Positions 17,301 to 24,461 of a DNA stretch of 64,000 nucleotides are shown in pieces. The notes below the pieces were generated by a model, which saw nothing but the letters and a program-made list of their open reading frames with translations, ran no database searches and was not told where the DNA came from. The stretch spans positions 21,186-85,185 of the forward strand of contig CALGMO010000059.1 of NCBI GenBank assembly GCA_937961665.1, written 5' to 3'. Source of the DNA: an uncultured Fimbriimonadaceae bacterium. Its GTDB lineage: Bacteria; Armatimonadota; Fimbriimonadia; Fimbriimonadales; Fimbriimonadaceae. The position numbers were made by a program, and so were the translations under genes. How positions within the stretch are numbered: the stretch's first letter is position 1; each line of letters starts with the position of its first letter.

Positions 17301-17589
17301 TGGGCTTGGGCTCGGGCTGGGGCGACTCCGGCGCCGGCTCTTGGGGCGCCGGATCGGCGGGCGGCTCCGTGGCGACCGCCTCCAGGGTCTGGGTTTCCGC
17401 CTGGACCGGCTCAGGAGCCGGGTCCTCGGTCTTCTTCGCCCTCCGGCGGACTCGCTTTACCTTCTCCTTGATGATCTCGATCAGGTTGGGCGCCTCGCTG
17501 CTCGGCGCGTCGGCGGCCGGCTCGGTGGACGCTGATTGGGTCGTCTGCGGCTGGGGCGAAGTTTCGCTGTCTAGTTTCTTGCGTGGCAT
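14311..17589 (-). CDS. Large glycosidase-like TIM-barrel protein with low-complexity arms
   Basis: 1092 residues, no signal peptide. Residues 1 to about 275 are Pro/Glu/Lys/Arg-rich low-complexity sequence with basic clusters (VKRVRRRAKK, KRTRRRK). A folded core from about 280 to 1000 resembles the GH42/GH-A beta-galactosidase-like fold: GLHLDRGEWFNPEG (Glu431, candidate acid/base), FRRWAQKRYLGDVVALRAAWFDG, and KLFLSEEDYRT (Glu602/603, candidate nucleophile). The last 50 residues return to charged sequence with RRRRRRK. It overlaps the HAD gene upstream by 19 bases and sits three bases before era. A cytoplasmic GH-like protein with such arms is odd. The catalytic assignment is inferred from motif shape, and it may not be an active glycosidase. 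Confidence 0.6.
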   Translation of the reverse strand: MPRKKLDSETSPQPQTTQSASTEPAADAPSSEAPNLIEIIKEKVKRVRRRAKKTEDPAPEPVQAETQTLEAVATEPPADPAPQEPAPESPQPEPKPKRTRRRKQPAEGVAGSASLDEPKTEENPQGRVPLPALPAPPEKTEPDTVEERWDVAATVPELAALLQEGESFPVVLWRPHAKKDRDKEPRKQEASAPVEESKQAPRRSKRSKRGDGAQKPITALDAILPSAPAEPQPAPRRAASRKPTPPEPTVVKPKKPEPLIPPRPAIPTPPEAPQIVTKDGNPILVVGGRAVPPILFFGQASDERKARNVFEQVAMAGEAGLHLHSFLVDFDTDPAAVEDAVRMAGYLLKKAVEADPEARVLFRIVFVAPPGWQERYPNARYLLQNGKLAEPSVCDDAYWSMVKECLATFVRQIRLMPNAERVIGLHLDRGEWFNPEGAGYDDSKAARDLFRRWAQKRYLGDVVALRAAWFDGRVDFDNLEVPPYQPPSQQADKFVRANRKDRRWVDYHLFLSDAMAARLADLAYAVKEASEGWFLVGVCYGYTFEWSHPDSGHLSLGKILRTREIDYISGPPSYKSREPGGSAPFPSPIDSFNLNGKLFLSEEDYRTSLGEGLDPDEFNPVIRTPQALEAVHWRGAGSALAHSHGVCWMDLRGNGWLKTSSVWQRAHKLRDCLQLGMVAPVTEPDAAVFIDERALAYLVDAQAFQILVQNVREAVLRSGLSAGFYLLSDLAHRETFPESKLYIFVNAWDIRQELRSAIKQRLQRDDKVLFWLYAASLFESGRESLERAREVTGIALKPQPFSSKTGTTILHRRHPLCEAFGDREHIGRTLFEPSYCGIPEEAVVLGEYTQTGLPSFLMREFGKDGDRSARWKSVFLGEPVVTPSLIRALGQLAGAHVWNFQDDVVHVRPPFLLVHCSGSGQRTLALPGKWSAYNLLSEEWVAEETTNLRFYGQDGSSHLFLVGPKLEIEHLLRTDFQQALAFPEIPPRDENTIETDAADFDVPIMKLDEWIEGASLDELAEEWMLRPKIAEEREEEPEPVQQTPGSRRRRRRKSSAAESRPAAEDRAEESPEKLLLDPDDTLGLNVIFRRRE

Positions 17590-18275
17590 GGGTGAAGATC
17601 GATCTCTTTTCGGAGTTCTTCAAGGAGCTCCATGGGATGTTCGAAGAGGCGGTCCGGCAGGGACGCCTCCAGCGACCTCCGATCTCCCGCGCCATAGGCC
17701 ACGGCCCATGCCTCGCAACCGGCAGCCCGAGCGCACGCCACGTCGAACGTGGAGTCGCCGACGAAGACGACCCGGCCGGACCTCGCACCCAGCAGGGAGC
17801 GTGCGAGGAGGGCGGAATCGGGCGCCGGCTTGCCCCGTTCGACGTCTGTGGAACAGACAACGGCATCGACGCCTTCGACCCAAGGGTGACGGGAGCGGAA
17901 GGCCTCGAATTCGGTGCGGGTCTTGCTCGTGACGATGGCCGTGGGAATGCCGCGGTCTCGGCAGAGGTGCAGGAGCTCCTTGGTGTGTGGAAAAACCGCT
18001 TCCAAGTGACTGTGTTCCGCGAAGCGGGTCTCCGCGAAACGGACTCGCTCTCGGATGGCGTCCTCGCTTGGGGGCACCGGATCCAAGACGGCCACCTGCT
18101 TGCTCAGAGGGAGGCCGACCATGGCCACGATGCGTTCGCGGGGCGGACGCCGACCGGCGTAGCGCTCCAAGGTGTCCCCGAGGCCCTCGACGATCGCAGC
18201 GAGCGAATCCACAAGCGTTCCGTCCAGATCGAGGAGAACCGCTCGGATCCGTCCCGAGGCCGCGGAGGAAGCCAT
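17571..18275 (-). CDS. HAD-family phosphatase (phosphoglycolate phosphatase-like)
   Basis: 234 residues. HAD motifs are in order: LLDLDGTLVDS (motif I), IVTSKTR (motif II), the Lys in RGKPAPDS (motif III) and FVGDSTFDVACARAAG (motif IV). A helical cap lies between motifs I and II, as in Gph/PpaX-type enzymes that remove phosphate from small phosphorylated metabolites. Substrate unknown. First gene of the minus-strand operon leading into the glycosidase-like gene and era; its 3' end overlaps the next gene by 19 bases. A CATACT -10 lies ten bases before the ATG. Confidence 0.85.
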   Translation of the reverse strand: MASSAASGRIRAVLLDLDGTLVDSLAAIVEGLGDTLERYAGRRPPRERIVAMVGLPLSKQVAVLDPVPPSEDAIRERVRFAETRFAEHSHLEAVFPHTKELLHLCRDRGIPTAIVTSKTRTEFEAFRSRHPWVEGVDAVVCSTDVERGKPAPDSALLARSLLGARSGRVVFVGDSTFDVACARAAGCEAWAVAYGAGDRRSLEASLPDRLFEHPMELLEELRKEIDLHPCHARN

Positions 18276-18285
18276 ACCTGCCCGA

Positions 18286-18291
18286 AGTATG
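18286..18291 (-). promoter_or_regulatory. Candidate -10 element for the HAD-era operon
   Basis: CATACT on the minus strand, ten bases before the ATG at 18275; five of six bases match in position to the window's TATACT form. The leader would be very short. Confidence 0.35.
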
Positions 18292-18346
18292 GCAGATTCG
18301 CCCTCGGGTCGCCCGGGACGGCGGCCGCTTCTTGGCGGATTCCCCT

Positions 18347-18372
18347 TAAGATTGCCGGGTTGATGCCGATGA
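18347..18372 (+). promoter_or_regulatory. Possible sigma-28 (FliA)-type promoter for the hook operon
   Basis: TAAGATTG (18347-18354) and GCCGATGA (18365-18372) are ten bases apart. The usual FliA consensus is TAAAGTTT, 11 bases, GCCGATAA, so the -10 half matches 7 of 8 and the -35 half 5 of 8. It lies 33 bases before fliK in the 130-base divergent gap. Confidence 0.35.
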
Positions 18373-18405
18373 TGTTCCTAGCGAGACTTCGCACAGGTTC
18401 CGCGC

Positions 18406-21400
18406 ATGGACGTGGTCAGCTCTGCAGCATCGATCGCCCTCGCAGGGGGAGTGAACGGCAAGACGGCCGGTCAGGCGTCCTCCGTGGAGGGCGGCTTCGC
18501 GGAGATCCTCCTTTTGGAGCCTCCGCCACCTGGGGAACCCTCCCCGACGGCGGAGGTCGTCGGGGAAGGGGAGGTCGCGGCCAAGGAGCCGAATGCTCAG
18601 CCGCAGGAACTGGACCCCAACCCCGAGGCGAAGACGCGAAGGACCCGGAAGCAGTTCGCCATCGACCCGGCCGTTCTCGCACCCTTGGCGGTCACCCAAC
18701 CTTTGGTGCGGCGGAGCGAGGCTCCGGCGGAGCCTTCCGCGGCTGGTGCGACCCAAACCTCGCCCGCCGTGGAGAGAGTCGTTCCCGGCGGCAGTCCCGA
18801 TGTCTCCCGGGACGCAGCCGTGGTGGAGAGCCCGGACGGCGCTTCGGAGCCGACCGACGCAGCGAAGAAGCTTGAAGCGGCCGACCGGCCCCTGAGCGGC
18901 CATGGCGCCCAGTCGACGAGCGACCCGGCCTCAACCGATCCACTCTTGAACGAGGTTGAGCGCACCGCTCCGGAGACTGTCCGTGGCGAGAACGCTACCC
19001 GCTCCGGCAGGCGCCCGCGGATCCGGACCGAGGCTCCAGCAGAGACCCTCGCGAACGAGCCCGCCGCGCCTTCGTCGAGGCCGGCCGGAGAGGTGGCCGC
19101 CACCTCCGAGGCGCCAGTTCGGACAGCCAAGCAGGCTGACGCGGCCGCACCGGGAGCGGGCGAGCGGGCCGATCGCCCCGCGGCGCCCTCGGATCCCGAG
19201 GTTGGCCCCGCCGTAGAGGCACCGGCTCGGTCCCGTTCGGATCGCGCCGCCGTGCGGGCAACCCGGTCGGCGAACGCAGAGGTGACGGAGACACAGACCC
19301 AGCGGCCGGACGCTCCCGACGGAATCAAGGTCACAGTGCTGAGTGCGCCGGAAACCTCGGCGAGCGAGCCGGCTCGGCAGCCCCGAGCGCACCGCGGATC
19401 TGCCCTCGCCACTCCGACGAACCGCCCGGATTCCTCTCGTCAGGGGCTGCGAGCCCCGCAGGGCCCGGAGGTCATCGACGATGCACGGCTGGGATCCACG
19501 GATCTGAGTCGGTCGATGGAGGTCCCCGCAACCGTTCCACCTCTCGCCGCTGAGGAAGGGTCGGCCGATCTCCCCGGTGCCGATCAAGCCAAGGTCTCCG
19601 CACCGTCCGCCGAGCCCTCTGTGGCACACGGCGCCGATCGTGTGGGCGAGCAGCGGACGACTGCCGCATCGGCAGGCCCGCGCGGTCAGCAACCGGCGGC
19701 CCCTGGCGAATCGGTGGCCGACTCGCTCGAGCCGAACGCCGAGCGACAGATGCAGGCGGGTTCGGTGACCGGCGCCGAAGGGCTGGCGGCCGGCGATGGC
19801 TCGGACGACACGGGAGTGGAGAGCCCGCCGACAGGTTCGTCGGCCACGGCCTCCAGCGAGACAGAGGTTTCGGATGCGGAGCCACCGACGAAGGCCGCCG
19901 GCGGGTCGATCCGCGAGGTCGCACCACAGGGCGAGGAGGAGCAGGCTCGCCTGCAGGATGGAGCAGGCGCAGTGCAGAACCGTGCTCGACTGAGAACCCG
20001 CCCGGCCTCGACCCTCTCCGCCGAGGTCGAGCAGGGCCGTCCGAGCTCCCAGGCCGCATCGGTTGGCCGACCTGCCACTCCGAGCGACTCGGCTGATGCT
20101 GCGGGCCTCGCCGCCACTGACCGACCAGCGGTGGAGGCCCTCGGTTCTCCGGCTGCAAGCTTGGCGGTGGAGGCCCAAGTTTCGGTCGCCGATCGCGAGC
20201 GGGACTCGGGGATTCGGTCCGCCGGTCCGGAGCAACCCCAGCCCCAGGCCGCTTCCGGCCCCAAGAAGCTGTGGAACTGGACGAAGTGGAGCGCGGTGCG
20301 GGACGCCGCCCTCGCCCAGCTGGAGGCGGCGGACCTCGTCCCGAACTCGGACATCCGCTCGGGCCAGGCGGCTCCTTCCATTCGAGAGCCGCTCCTTGTG
20401 GCCCCGACGATGCTCGGTGACGCATCGACGACCCAGCGAAGCCGACACGCCGCCACCCTCGCGGAGTCTGCGGACGACAAGGCGGAGGCGTCGGGATCGA
20501 CGGTCGGGCGCCGAGGTCGGACCGTCAACGATCAGGCGACCCTCCTGACGACAGGCGGTCGTTCGGCACCGAACGCTCCTGCTATCGGCGGCGAGCCGGT
20601 CGGGCCCTCTTCCGCGCCGATGCCGCAAGCTGCCTTCCCGGCAGAGGTCGAGGGCGCGAACGAGACGGGAACGTTCCGAAACGAAGCCGCGGTGCCTTCC
20701 GAGCTGTTGGGTGGGGTGGCACCGGAGCGGGCCTCATCTCAGAGCACCCTGCAGGCGGGGGACCGGCCGGTGCGCCGTGCGCATCCGGAGGTTGCGACGC
20801 ACAAGCCGGCGCGGGCCAGGTCCGGCGTCGCCAGTCCCGCCCAGGGTGCCGAGCAGGTTGTGCCGGAGCAAGCCGACGGCTCTTCCGTCGAGCCCGCCGC
20901 ACCCGGGCCCCAGGAGCCCGAGGCCCTGCGGCCCTCGACGGAGGCTCCGGCGGAGCAGCCGAGGATGGACCCGGTTCGCGGCGTGTCGAACGGCGGTGCA
21001 ACCCCTGCGTCCTCGTCGGTAAACCAGGCGCCATCGGTGACTCAGCCTGCCGTTCAGTCCCCCGCCACGCAGCCGGAGGGCGCTCCGGCGTTGGATGGCC
21101 GCACCCTTCGCCAGCTCTCCGACCGCGTCCTTCTCCTGGCGACGTCGCGGAGAAAGGACCCCGTGGTGGTCCGGCTGGAGCCGCGCGACCTCGGCATTCT
21201 GACGATCACGATCAGTCAGGATCAGAACCGAGTCGAGGCTACGGTGGCCGCCAGCAACGAGCAAGTCCGTGTCGCGCTGCAGCACAGCGCACCGGCCCTG
21301 CAGCAGTCGCTCGAGACCCGCGGGCTCCAGCTGGCTTCGTTGAGCATCGAGGCCCAGACGAGCGGCTTCGGCGGGTTCGGCGATCGCGCTGGCCAGCCGA

Positions 21401-21522
21401 ACCCAGGTCCGCAGCAGCAGCCCCTGCCGTTCCGGTTCGCCGAGGCCGCACCGGAGGCTGCTCGGCGGGAGGCGGCGTTCGAGACGCCATCGGCGGACAA
21501 GGCCGTCGACTACCGAATCTAG
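18406..21522 (+). CDS. fliK: Flagellar hook-length control protein FliK
   Basis: 1038 residues, more than twice the length of enterobacterial FliK. Residues 1 to about 890 are low-complexity sequence rich in Ala, Pro, Glu, Ser and Arg with no visible fold. The C-terminal Flg_hook domain (about 900-985) includes LEPRDLGILTITIS and EATVAASNEQVRVALQHS, the part that switches export specificity when the hook is complete. Because the N-terminal region acts as a ruler in known FliK proteins, the long linker may set a long hook or be tolerated filler. It is followed by flgD after 15 bases, which fits a hook operon. Confidence 0.88.
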   Translation: MDVVSSAASIALAGGVNGKTAGQASSVEGGFAEILLLEPPPPGEPSPTAEVVGEGEVAAKEPNAQPQELDPNPEAKTRRTRKQFAIDPAVLAPLAVTQPLVRRSEAPAEPSAAGATQTSPAVERVVPGGSPDVSRDAAVVESPDGASEPTDAAKKLEAADRPLSGHGAQSTSDPASTDPLLNEVERTAPETVRGENATRSGRRPRIRTEAPAETLANEPAAPSSRPAGEVAATSEAPVRTAKQADAAAPGAGERADRPAAPSDPEVGPAVEAPARSRSDRAAVRATRSANAEVTETQTQRPDAPDGIKVTVLSAPETSASEPARQPRAHRGSALATPTNRPDSSRQGLRAPQGPEVIDDARLGSTDLSRSMEVPATVPPLAAEEGSADLPGADQAKVSAPSAEPSVAHGADRVGEQRTTAASAGPRGQQPAAPGESVADSLEPNAERQMQAGSVTGAEGLAAGDGSDDTGVESPPTGSSATASSETEVSDAEPPTKAAGGSIREVAPQGEEEQARLQDGAGAVQNRARLRTRPASTLSAEVEQGRPSSQAASVGRPATPSDSADAAGLAATDRPAVEALGSPAASLAVEAQVSVADRERDSGIRSAGPEQPQPQAASGPKKLWNWTKWSAVRDAALAQLEAADLVPNSDIRSGQAAPSIREPLLVAPTMLGDASTTQRSRHAATLAESADDKAEASGSTVGRRGRTVNDQATLLTTGGRSAPNAPAIGGEPVGPSSAPMPQAAFPAEVEGANETGTFRNEAAVPSELLGGVAPERASSQSTLQAGDRPVRRAHPEVATHKPARARSGVASPAQGAEQVVPEQADGSSVEPAAPGPQEPEALRPSTEAPAEQPRMDPVRGVSNGGATPASSSVNQAPSVTQPAVQSPATQPEGAPALDGRTLRQLSDRVLLLATSRRKDPVVVRLEPRDLGILTITISQDQNRVEATVAASNEQVRVALQHSAPALQQSLETRGLQLASLSIEAQTSGFGGFGDRAGQPNPGPQQQPLPFRFAEAAPEAARREAAFETPSADKAVDYRI

Positions 21523-21537
21523 GAGGAGAAGAGATCG

Positions 21538-22173
21538 ATGTTCGCAGGAGCGGTGGAACCCTACGACGGCGCGGTGTACTACGGCGTGAAGGCGCCGAGC
21601 GCCAAGAGCCAGCTCAACATGGAGACCTTCCTCCGGCTGCTCGTGACGCAGCTCACCAACCAGAACCCGCTGGAGCCGATGAACGACCGGGACTTCTTCG
21701 CGCAGATGGCGCAGCTCGGTCAGGTCCAGGGTCTGGAGAAGATGCAGAGCTCGCTCGACGTTCAGCAGGCCAACCAACTGATGGGTAAGGTCGTCACGGC
21801 CTTCCGCCCGATGACCGAGAACAGCGACGGCGTGAACCAGACGGTCACCGGCGTGGTCCGCAAGGTGATCCTGAAGAACGGCGAGCGGTACGTCGGCATC
21901 GAGGAGCCCGGCGGAGGGATCGTTGAGACCAAAATCGCGCAGATTCTCAGCATCAGCGAGGGAACGGACGTGGCGGCTGCGGCGGCGCTGCTCGGAAAGC
22001 GGGTCAGCGCGGTGACCACCGGCGGCACGGCGGAGTCGCCGATCTACCTGCCGGTCGTGGGTCAGGTGGTCGGCCTTCGAACCACGTCGCAGGGCGTGCA
22101 GCTGCAGGTCCGCAAGGACGACGGCCAGACGGTCTCCGTGGACCTCGGCGCGGTGCAGAGCATCACGCAATAG
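21538..22173 (+). CDS. flgD: Flagellar hook assembly (capping) protein FlgD
   Basis: 211 residues. The N-terminal FlgD signature is clear: METFLRLLVTQLTNQNPLEPM and FFAQMAQLGQVQGLEKM. A beta-rich C-terminal part follows. FlgD caps the growing hook and lets FlgE subunits polymerise. AGGAGG about ten bases before the ATG gives strong translation. It lies between fliK and the TIGR02530 gene, the standard order in many flagellated bacteria. Confidence 0.94.
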   Translation: MFAGAVEPYDGAVYYGVKAPSAKSQLNMETFLRLLVTQLTNQNPLEPMNDRDFFAQMAQLGQVQGLEKMQSSLDVQQANQLMGKVVTAFRPMTENSDGVNQTVTGVVRKVILKNGERYVGIEEPGGGIVETKIAQILSISEGTDVAAAAALLGKRVSAVTTGGTAESPIYLPVVGQVVGLRTTSQGVQLQVRKDDGQTVSVDLGAVQSITQ

Positions 22174-22182
22174 GAGCCTAGG

Positions 22183-22560
22183 ATGGACGCGAGGATTCAG
22201 AACGCAAGGATCGCCGAGAGGATCGCGCAGCAGCCCGTCGCCGCGCCACGCCCCAACCCCGCGGCCGGCGGTGCCCAGGCGCCGGACTTCCAGGCGCTGC
22301 TGCAGGACCGGCTGAAGGTGAGCGGGCACGCTCAGACGAGGCTGCAGAGCAGGGAGATCCAGCTCGGCAAAGAGGAGTGGGAGCGCGTGCTGAGCGGCGT
22401 GGAGCGCGCCGCGCAGAAGGGCGCCCGCGAGTCCCTGGTGATGCTGGACGACGTGGCACTGGTGGTCAGCATCCGGAATCGGACGGTGATCACCGCCGTC
22501 GACAAGCAGCACCTGAAGGACAACGTCTTCACCAACATCGACAGCGCGGTGATCGTGTAG
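22183..22560 (+). CDS. Flagellar operon protein, TIGR02530 family
   Basis: 125 residues. The C-terminal half matches the small flagellar-operon protein usually found between flgD and flgE: FSGH-like SGHAQTRLQSREIQL, KGARESLVMLDDVALVVSIRNRTVITAVD and NVFTNIDSAVIV. Its exact function is not established; it is thought to take part in hook or rod assembly. TAGGAG six bases before the ATG. The N-terminal 40 residues are Ala/Pro-rich and probably disordered. Confidence 0.9.
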   Translation: MDARIQNARIAERIAQQPVAAPRPNPAAGGAQAPDFQALLQDRLKVSGHAQTRLQSREIQLGKEEWERVLSGVERAAQKGARESLVMLDDVALVVSIRNRTVITAVDKQHLKDNVFTNIDSAVIV

Positions 22561-22594
22561 CGCTGTCCACGACGAGTTCTCATCGACCCAAAGC

Positions 22595-22666
22595 GGAGGC
22601 GGAAAGGCAGGATCGGGGTTCGGCCCCGAGTGTCGGCGAAACCCCAGAAAGGGGCGAGCAGCCTCC
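22595..22666 (+). ncRNA. Predicted structured RNA in the flgE leader (three-way junction)
   Basis: The 147-base gap between the TIGR02530 gene and flgE folds by eye into a three-way junction. A closing stem pairs GGAGGC (22595-22600) with GCCTCC (22661-22666). Hairpin 1 is TCGGGG (22613-22618) with CCCCGA (22624-22629). Hairpin 2 is CCCC (22642-22645) with GGGG (22651-22654), loop AGAAA. The single-stranded joints are purine-rich (GGAAAGGCAGGA; GTGTCGGCGAAA; CGAGCA). It ends about 40 bases before the flgE start. It recalls the layout of c-di-GMP-I riboswitches but does not match their core consensus. Confidence 0.4.
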
Positions 22667-22707
22667 GAGAAGACCGAAACGAACGCACAAGGAACAGGAG
22701 GCATCGA

Positions 22708-24000
22708 ATGCTACAGGCATTGCTCGCTGGAGTCGCCAGCATCAAGGCGCAGCAGACGCGCATGAACGTGATCGGCAACAACCTGGCCAACGTCAACACC
22801 ACGGCGTACAAGGGATCGCGCGTGACCTTCCAGGACATGATCGCCCAGACGATCCGCGGAGCGGCTCGGCCCACCGACAGCCTCGGCGGCACCAACCCGA
22901 TCCAGTACGGCTTGGGCGTGCTGATCGGCGGCACGGACGTGAACAACGAGCAGGGTTCGCTGAACGCCACCAACCGCCCGACGGACCTGGCGATCCAGGG
23001 CAACGGCTACTTCGTCGTCTCGAACGGCGACCGCGTCTCCTACACCCGGGACGGGGCGTTCGAGCTCGACGCTCTGGGCGACCTGGTGCACCGGGCAACC
23101 GGCGAGCGGCTGCTCGGATGGTCTGCGGACAGCTTCGGCAACATCGACACGAACCAGCCGATCGGCACGGCTTCCACGCTCAAGATTCCCGTCGGCGCGT
23201 TGAACGCGGTGCAGGTCACGTCGCGCGTGGACTTCGCCGGCAACCTGAACGCCGCGGCCCCGCCCACGGAGGAGTGGAACACCATCGTGCGGGTGTACGA
23301 CTCCCTCGGCGGCCAGCACGACATCAACGTGCGGTTCTTCAACCGCCAGAGCTGGACGACCCCGCCGACCGGCGCTCCCGCCGGCACCATCTCGAGCTGG
23401 GACTGGGAGGCCACCGAGCCGTCGACCGGGACGTCGATCATCGGCAGCTCCTCCACGGCTCCGAACGAGCCGATGTACTTCGACGAGAACGGCATCCTGC
23501 TGAACGCCTCGGTGCTGGGTCGGATCACGGTGCCGGGTTCGACTGCGGCCCCGGCCTTCGACATCGACCTAGACTTCAGCAGGATCGGGCAGCTGGCGAC
23601 CGACACGCAGGTGCAGGCCTCGAACCAGAACGGCTATCCGCCCGGATCGCTGCAGGGCTTCTCCATCGGCGTCGACGGCATCATCACAGGACTGTTCACC
23701 AACGGTCTCACCCGGCCGCTCGGCCAGATCGCGATGGCCATCTTCCCGAACCCGAACGGTCTGGAGCGGATGGGCAACAACCTGTGGCGCGCTACGGACA
23801 ACTCTGGAATCCCCGTGGTGGGCACGCCCCGGACCGGCGGCCGTGGGAGCGTCAACTCGGGCTTCCTCGAGCAGTCGAACGTCGACATCGGCAACGAGTT
23901 CACGGAGCTGATCGTGACCCAGCGCGGCTTCCAGGCGAACACCCGCGTGGTGACGGTCGTGGACGAGATGCTCCAGGAGCTGCTGAACATGAAGAGGTGA
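22708..24000 (+). CDS. flgE: Flagellar hook protein FlgE
   Basis: 430 residues. It starts with the rod/hook helix MLQALLAGVASIKAQQTRMN and the motif IGNNLANVNTTAYKGSRVTF, and ends with the matching C-terminal helix (NEFTELIVTQRGFQANTRVV). The middle beta-rich domains are of hook type rather than the shorter FlgF or FlgG rod type. FlgE forms the curved universal joint outside the cell. ATG 22708 is fixed by AGGAGG at 22696-22701 and by the N-terminal helix; a frame extension upstream to 22630 is Arg-rich and runs through the structured leader. Last gene of the visible flagellar cluster. Confidence 0.93.
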   Translation: MLQALLAGVASIKAQQTRMNVIGNNLANVNTTAYKGSRVTFQDMIAQTIRGAARPTDSLGGTNPIQYGLGVLIGGTDVNNEQGSLNATNRPTDLAIQGNGYFVVSNGDRVSYTRDGAFELDALGDLVHRATGERLLGWSADSFGNIDTNQPIGTASTLKIPVGALNAVQVTSRVDFAGNLNAAAPPTEEWNTIVRVYDSLGGQHDINVRFFNRQSWTTPPTGAPAGTISSWDWEATEPSTGTSIIGSSSTAPNEPMYFDENGILLNASVLGRITVPGSTAAPAFDIDLDFSRIGQLATDTQVQASNQNGYPPGSLQGFSIGVDGIITGLFTNGLTRPLGQIAMAIFPNPNGLERMGNNLWRATDNSGIPVVGTPRTGGRGSVNSGFLEQSNVDIGNEFTELIVTQRGFQANTRVVTVVDEMLQELLNMKR

Positions 24001-24024
24001 CGTCGGGCTAGGCGCTCGGCGCAT

Positions 24025-24056
24025 GGGGCGGCCCGGCCGGACGGCCAGGCCGCCCC
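24025..24056 (+). terminator. Strong GC hairpin after flgE, probable terminator
   Basis: GGGGCGGCC (24025-24033) pairs perfectly with GGCCGCCCC (24048-24056). After one C-A mismatch, GGCC (24035-24038) pairs with GGCC (24043-24046) over a GGAC loop. No T-tract follows, so it may act with Rho or simply protect the 3' end. Confidence 0.5.
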
Positions 24057-24064
24057 GCTGTGGG

Positions 24065-24070
24065 TATAGT
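24065..24070 (+). promoter_or_regulatory. -10 element of ridA (leaderless)
   Basis: TATAGT ends seven bases before the ATG at 24078, so transcription should begin at or next to the start codon. No clear -35. Confidence 0.55.
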
Positions 24071-24077
24071 CCCCGCC

Positions 24078-24458
24078 ATGGTTCGCGAGATCGTTTCCAC
24101 GGGTGATGCCCCTGCCGCCATCGGCCCGTACAGCCAAGCCGTCGCGGCCGAAGGCCGGTTCCTCTTTCTCAGCGGTCAGATCCCGCTGAAGCCGGACGGC
24201 ACCTTGGTGCACGGGGACATCGCCGAACAGACTCGCCAGGTCGTGGCGAACCTCAAAGCCGTGCTCGCCGCCCGGGGCCTGACGCCGATAAACCTCGTCA
24301 AGACGACGATCTTCCTGTCCTCCATGGAGCACTTCGCCACCGTCAACGAGATCTACGGGTCGCTCTTCGAGGGCGCGCCTCCCGCGAGGTCGACGGTCGC
24401 CGTGGCCGGACTGCCCAGGGGCGTGGACGTGGAGATCGAGGGCATCGCGGTCTACTGA
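24078..24458 (+). CDS. ridA: RidA family reactive-intermediate deaminase
   Basis: 126 residues, the typical size of RidA/YjgF. Hallmarks are AIGPYSQAV near the N-terminus, FLSGQIPL, the Asn of VNEIYGSLF, and the conserved Arg in PPARSTVAVAGLP, followed by VEIEGIAVY. RidA hydrolyses 2-aminoacrylate and other imines released by PLP enzymes, protecting those enzymes. It is likely a trimer in the cytosol. A TATAGT -10 lies seven bases before ATG 24078, which supports this start over the GTG at 24060. The next gene begins three bases after the stop. Confidence 0.94.
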   Translation: MVREIVSTGDAPAAIGPYSQAVAAEGRFLFLSGQIPLKPDGTLVHGDIAEQTRQVVANLKAVLAARGLTPINLVKTTIFLSSMEHFATVNEIYGSLFEGAPPARSTVAVAGLPRGVDVEIEGIAVY

Positions 24459-24461
24459 CGC

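Noticed and set aside
13885..17535. A 1216-codon plus-strand frame opposite the glycosidase-like gene.
   Set aside because: It reads as Arg/Leu/Gly-rich antisense with no domain, while the minus strand has clear folded-domain sequence and operon spacing.
22595..22666. Naming the flgE leader a c-di-GMP-I riboswitch.
   Set aside because: A segment GGCGAGCAGCC sits where GACGCAAAGCC is expected, only 7 of 11 matching, and the stem order differs. Kept as an unassigned structured RNA.
22630..22707. A 26-residue N-terminal extension of flgE.
   Set aside because: It is Arg-rich, lies in the structured leader and is followed by AGGAGG six bases before the family start at 22708.
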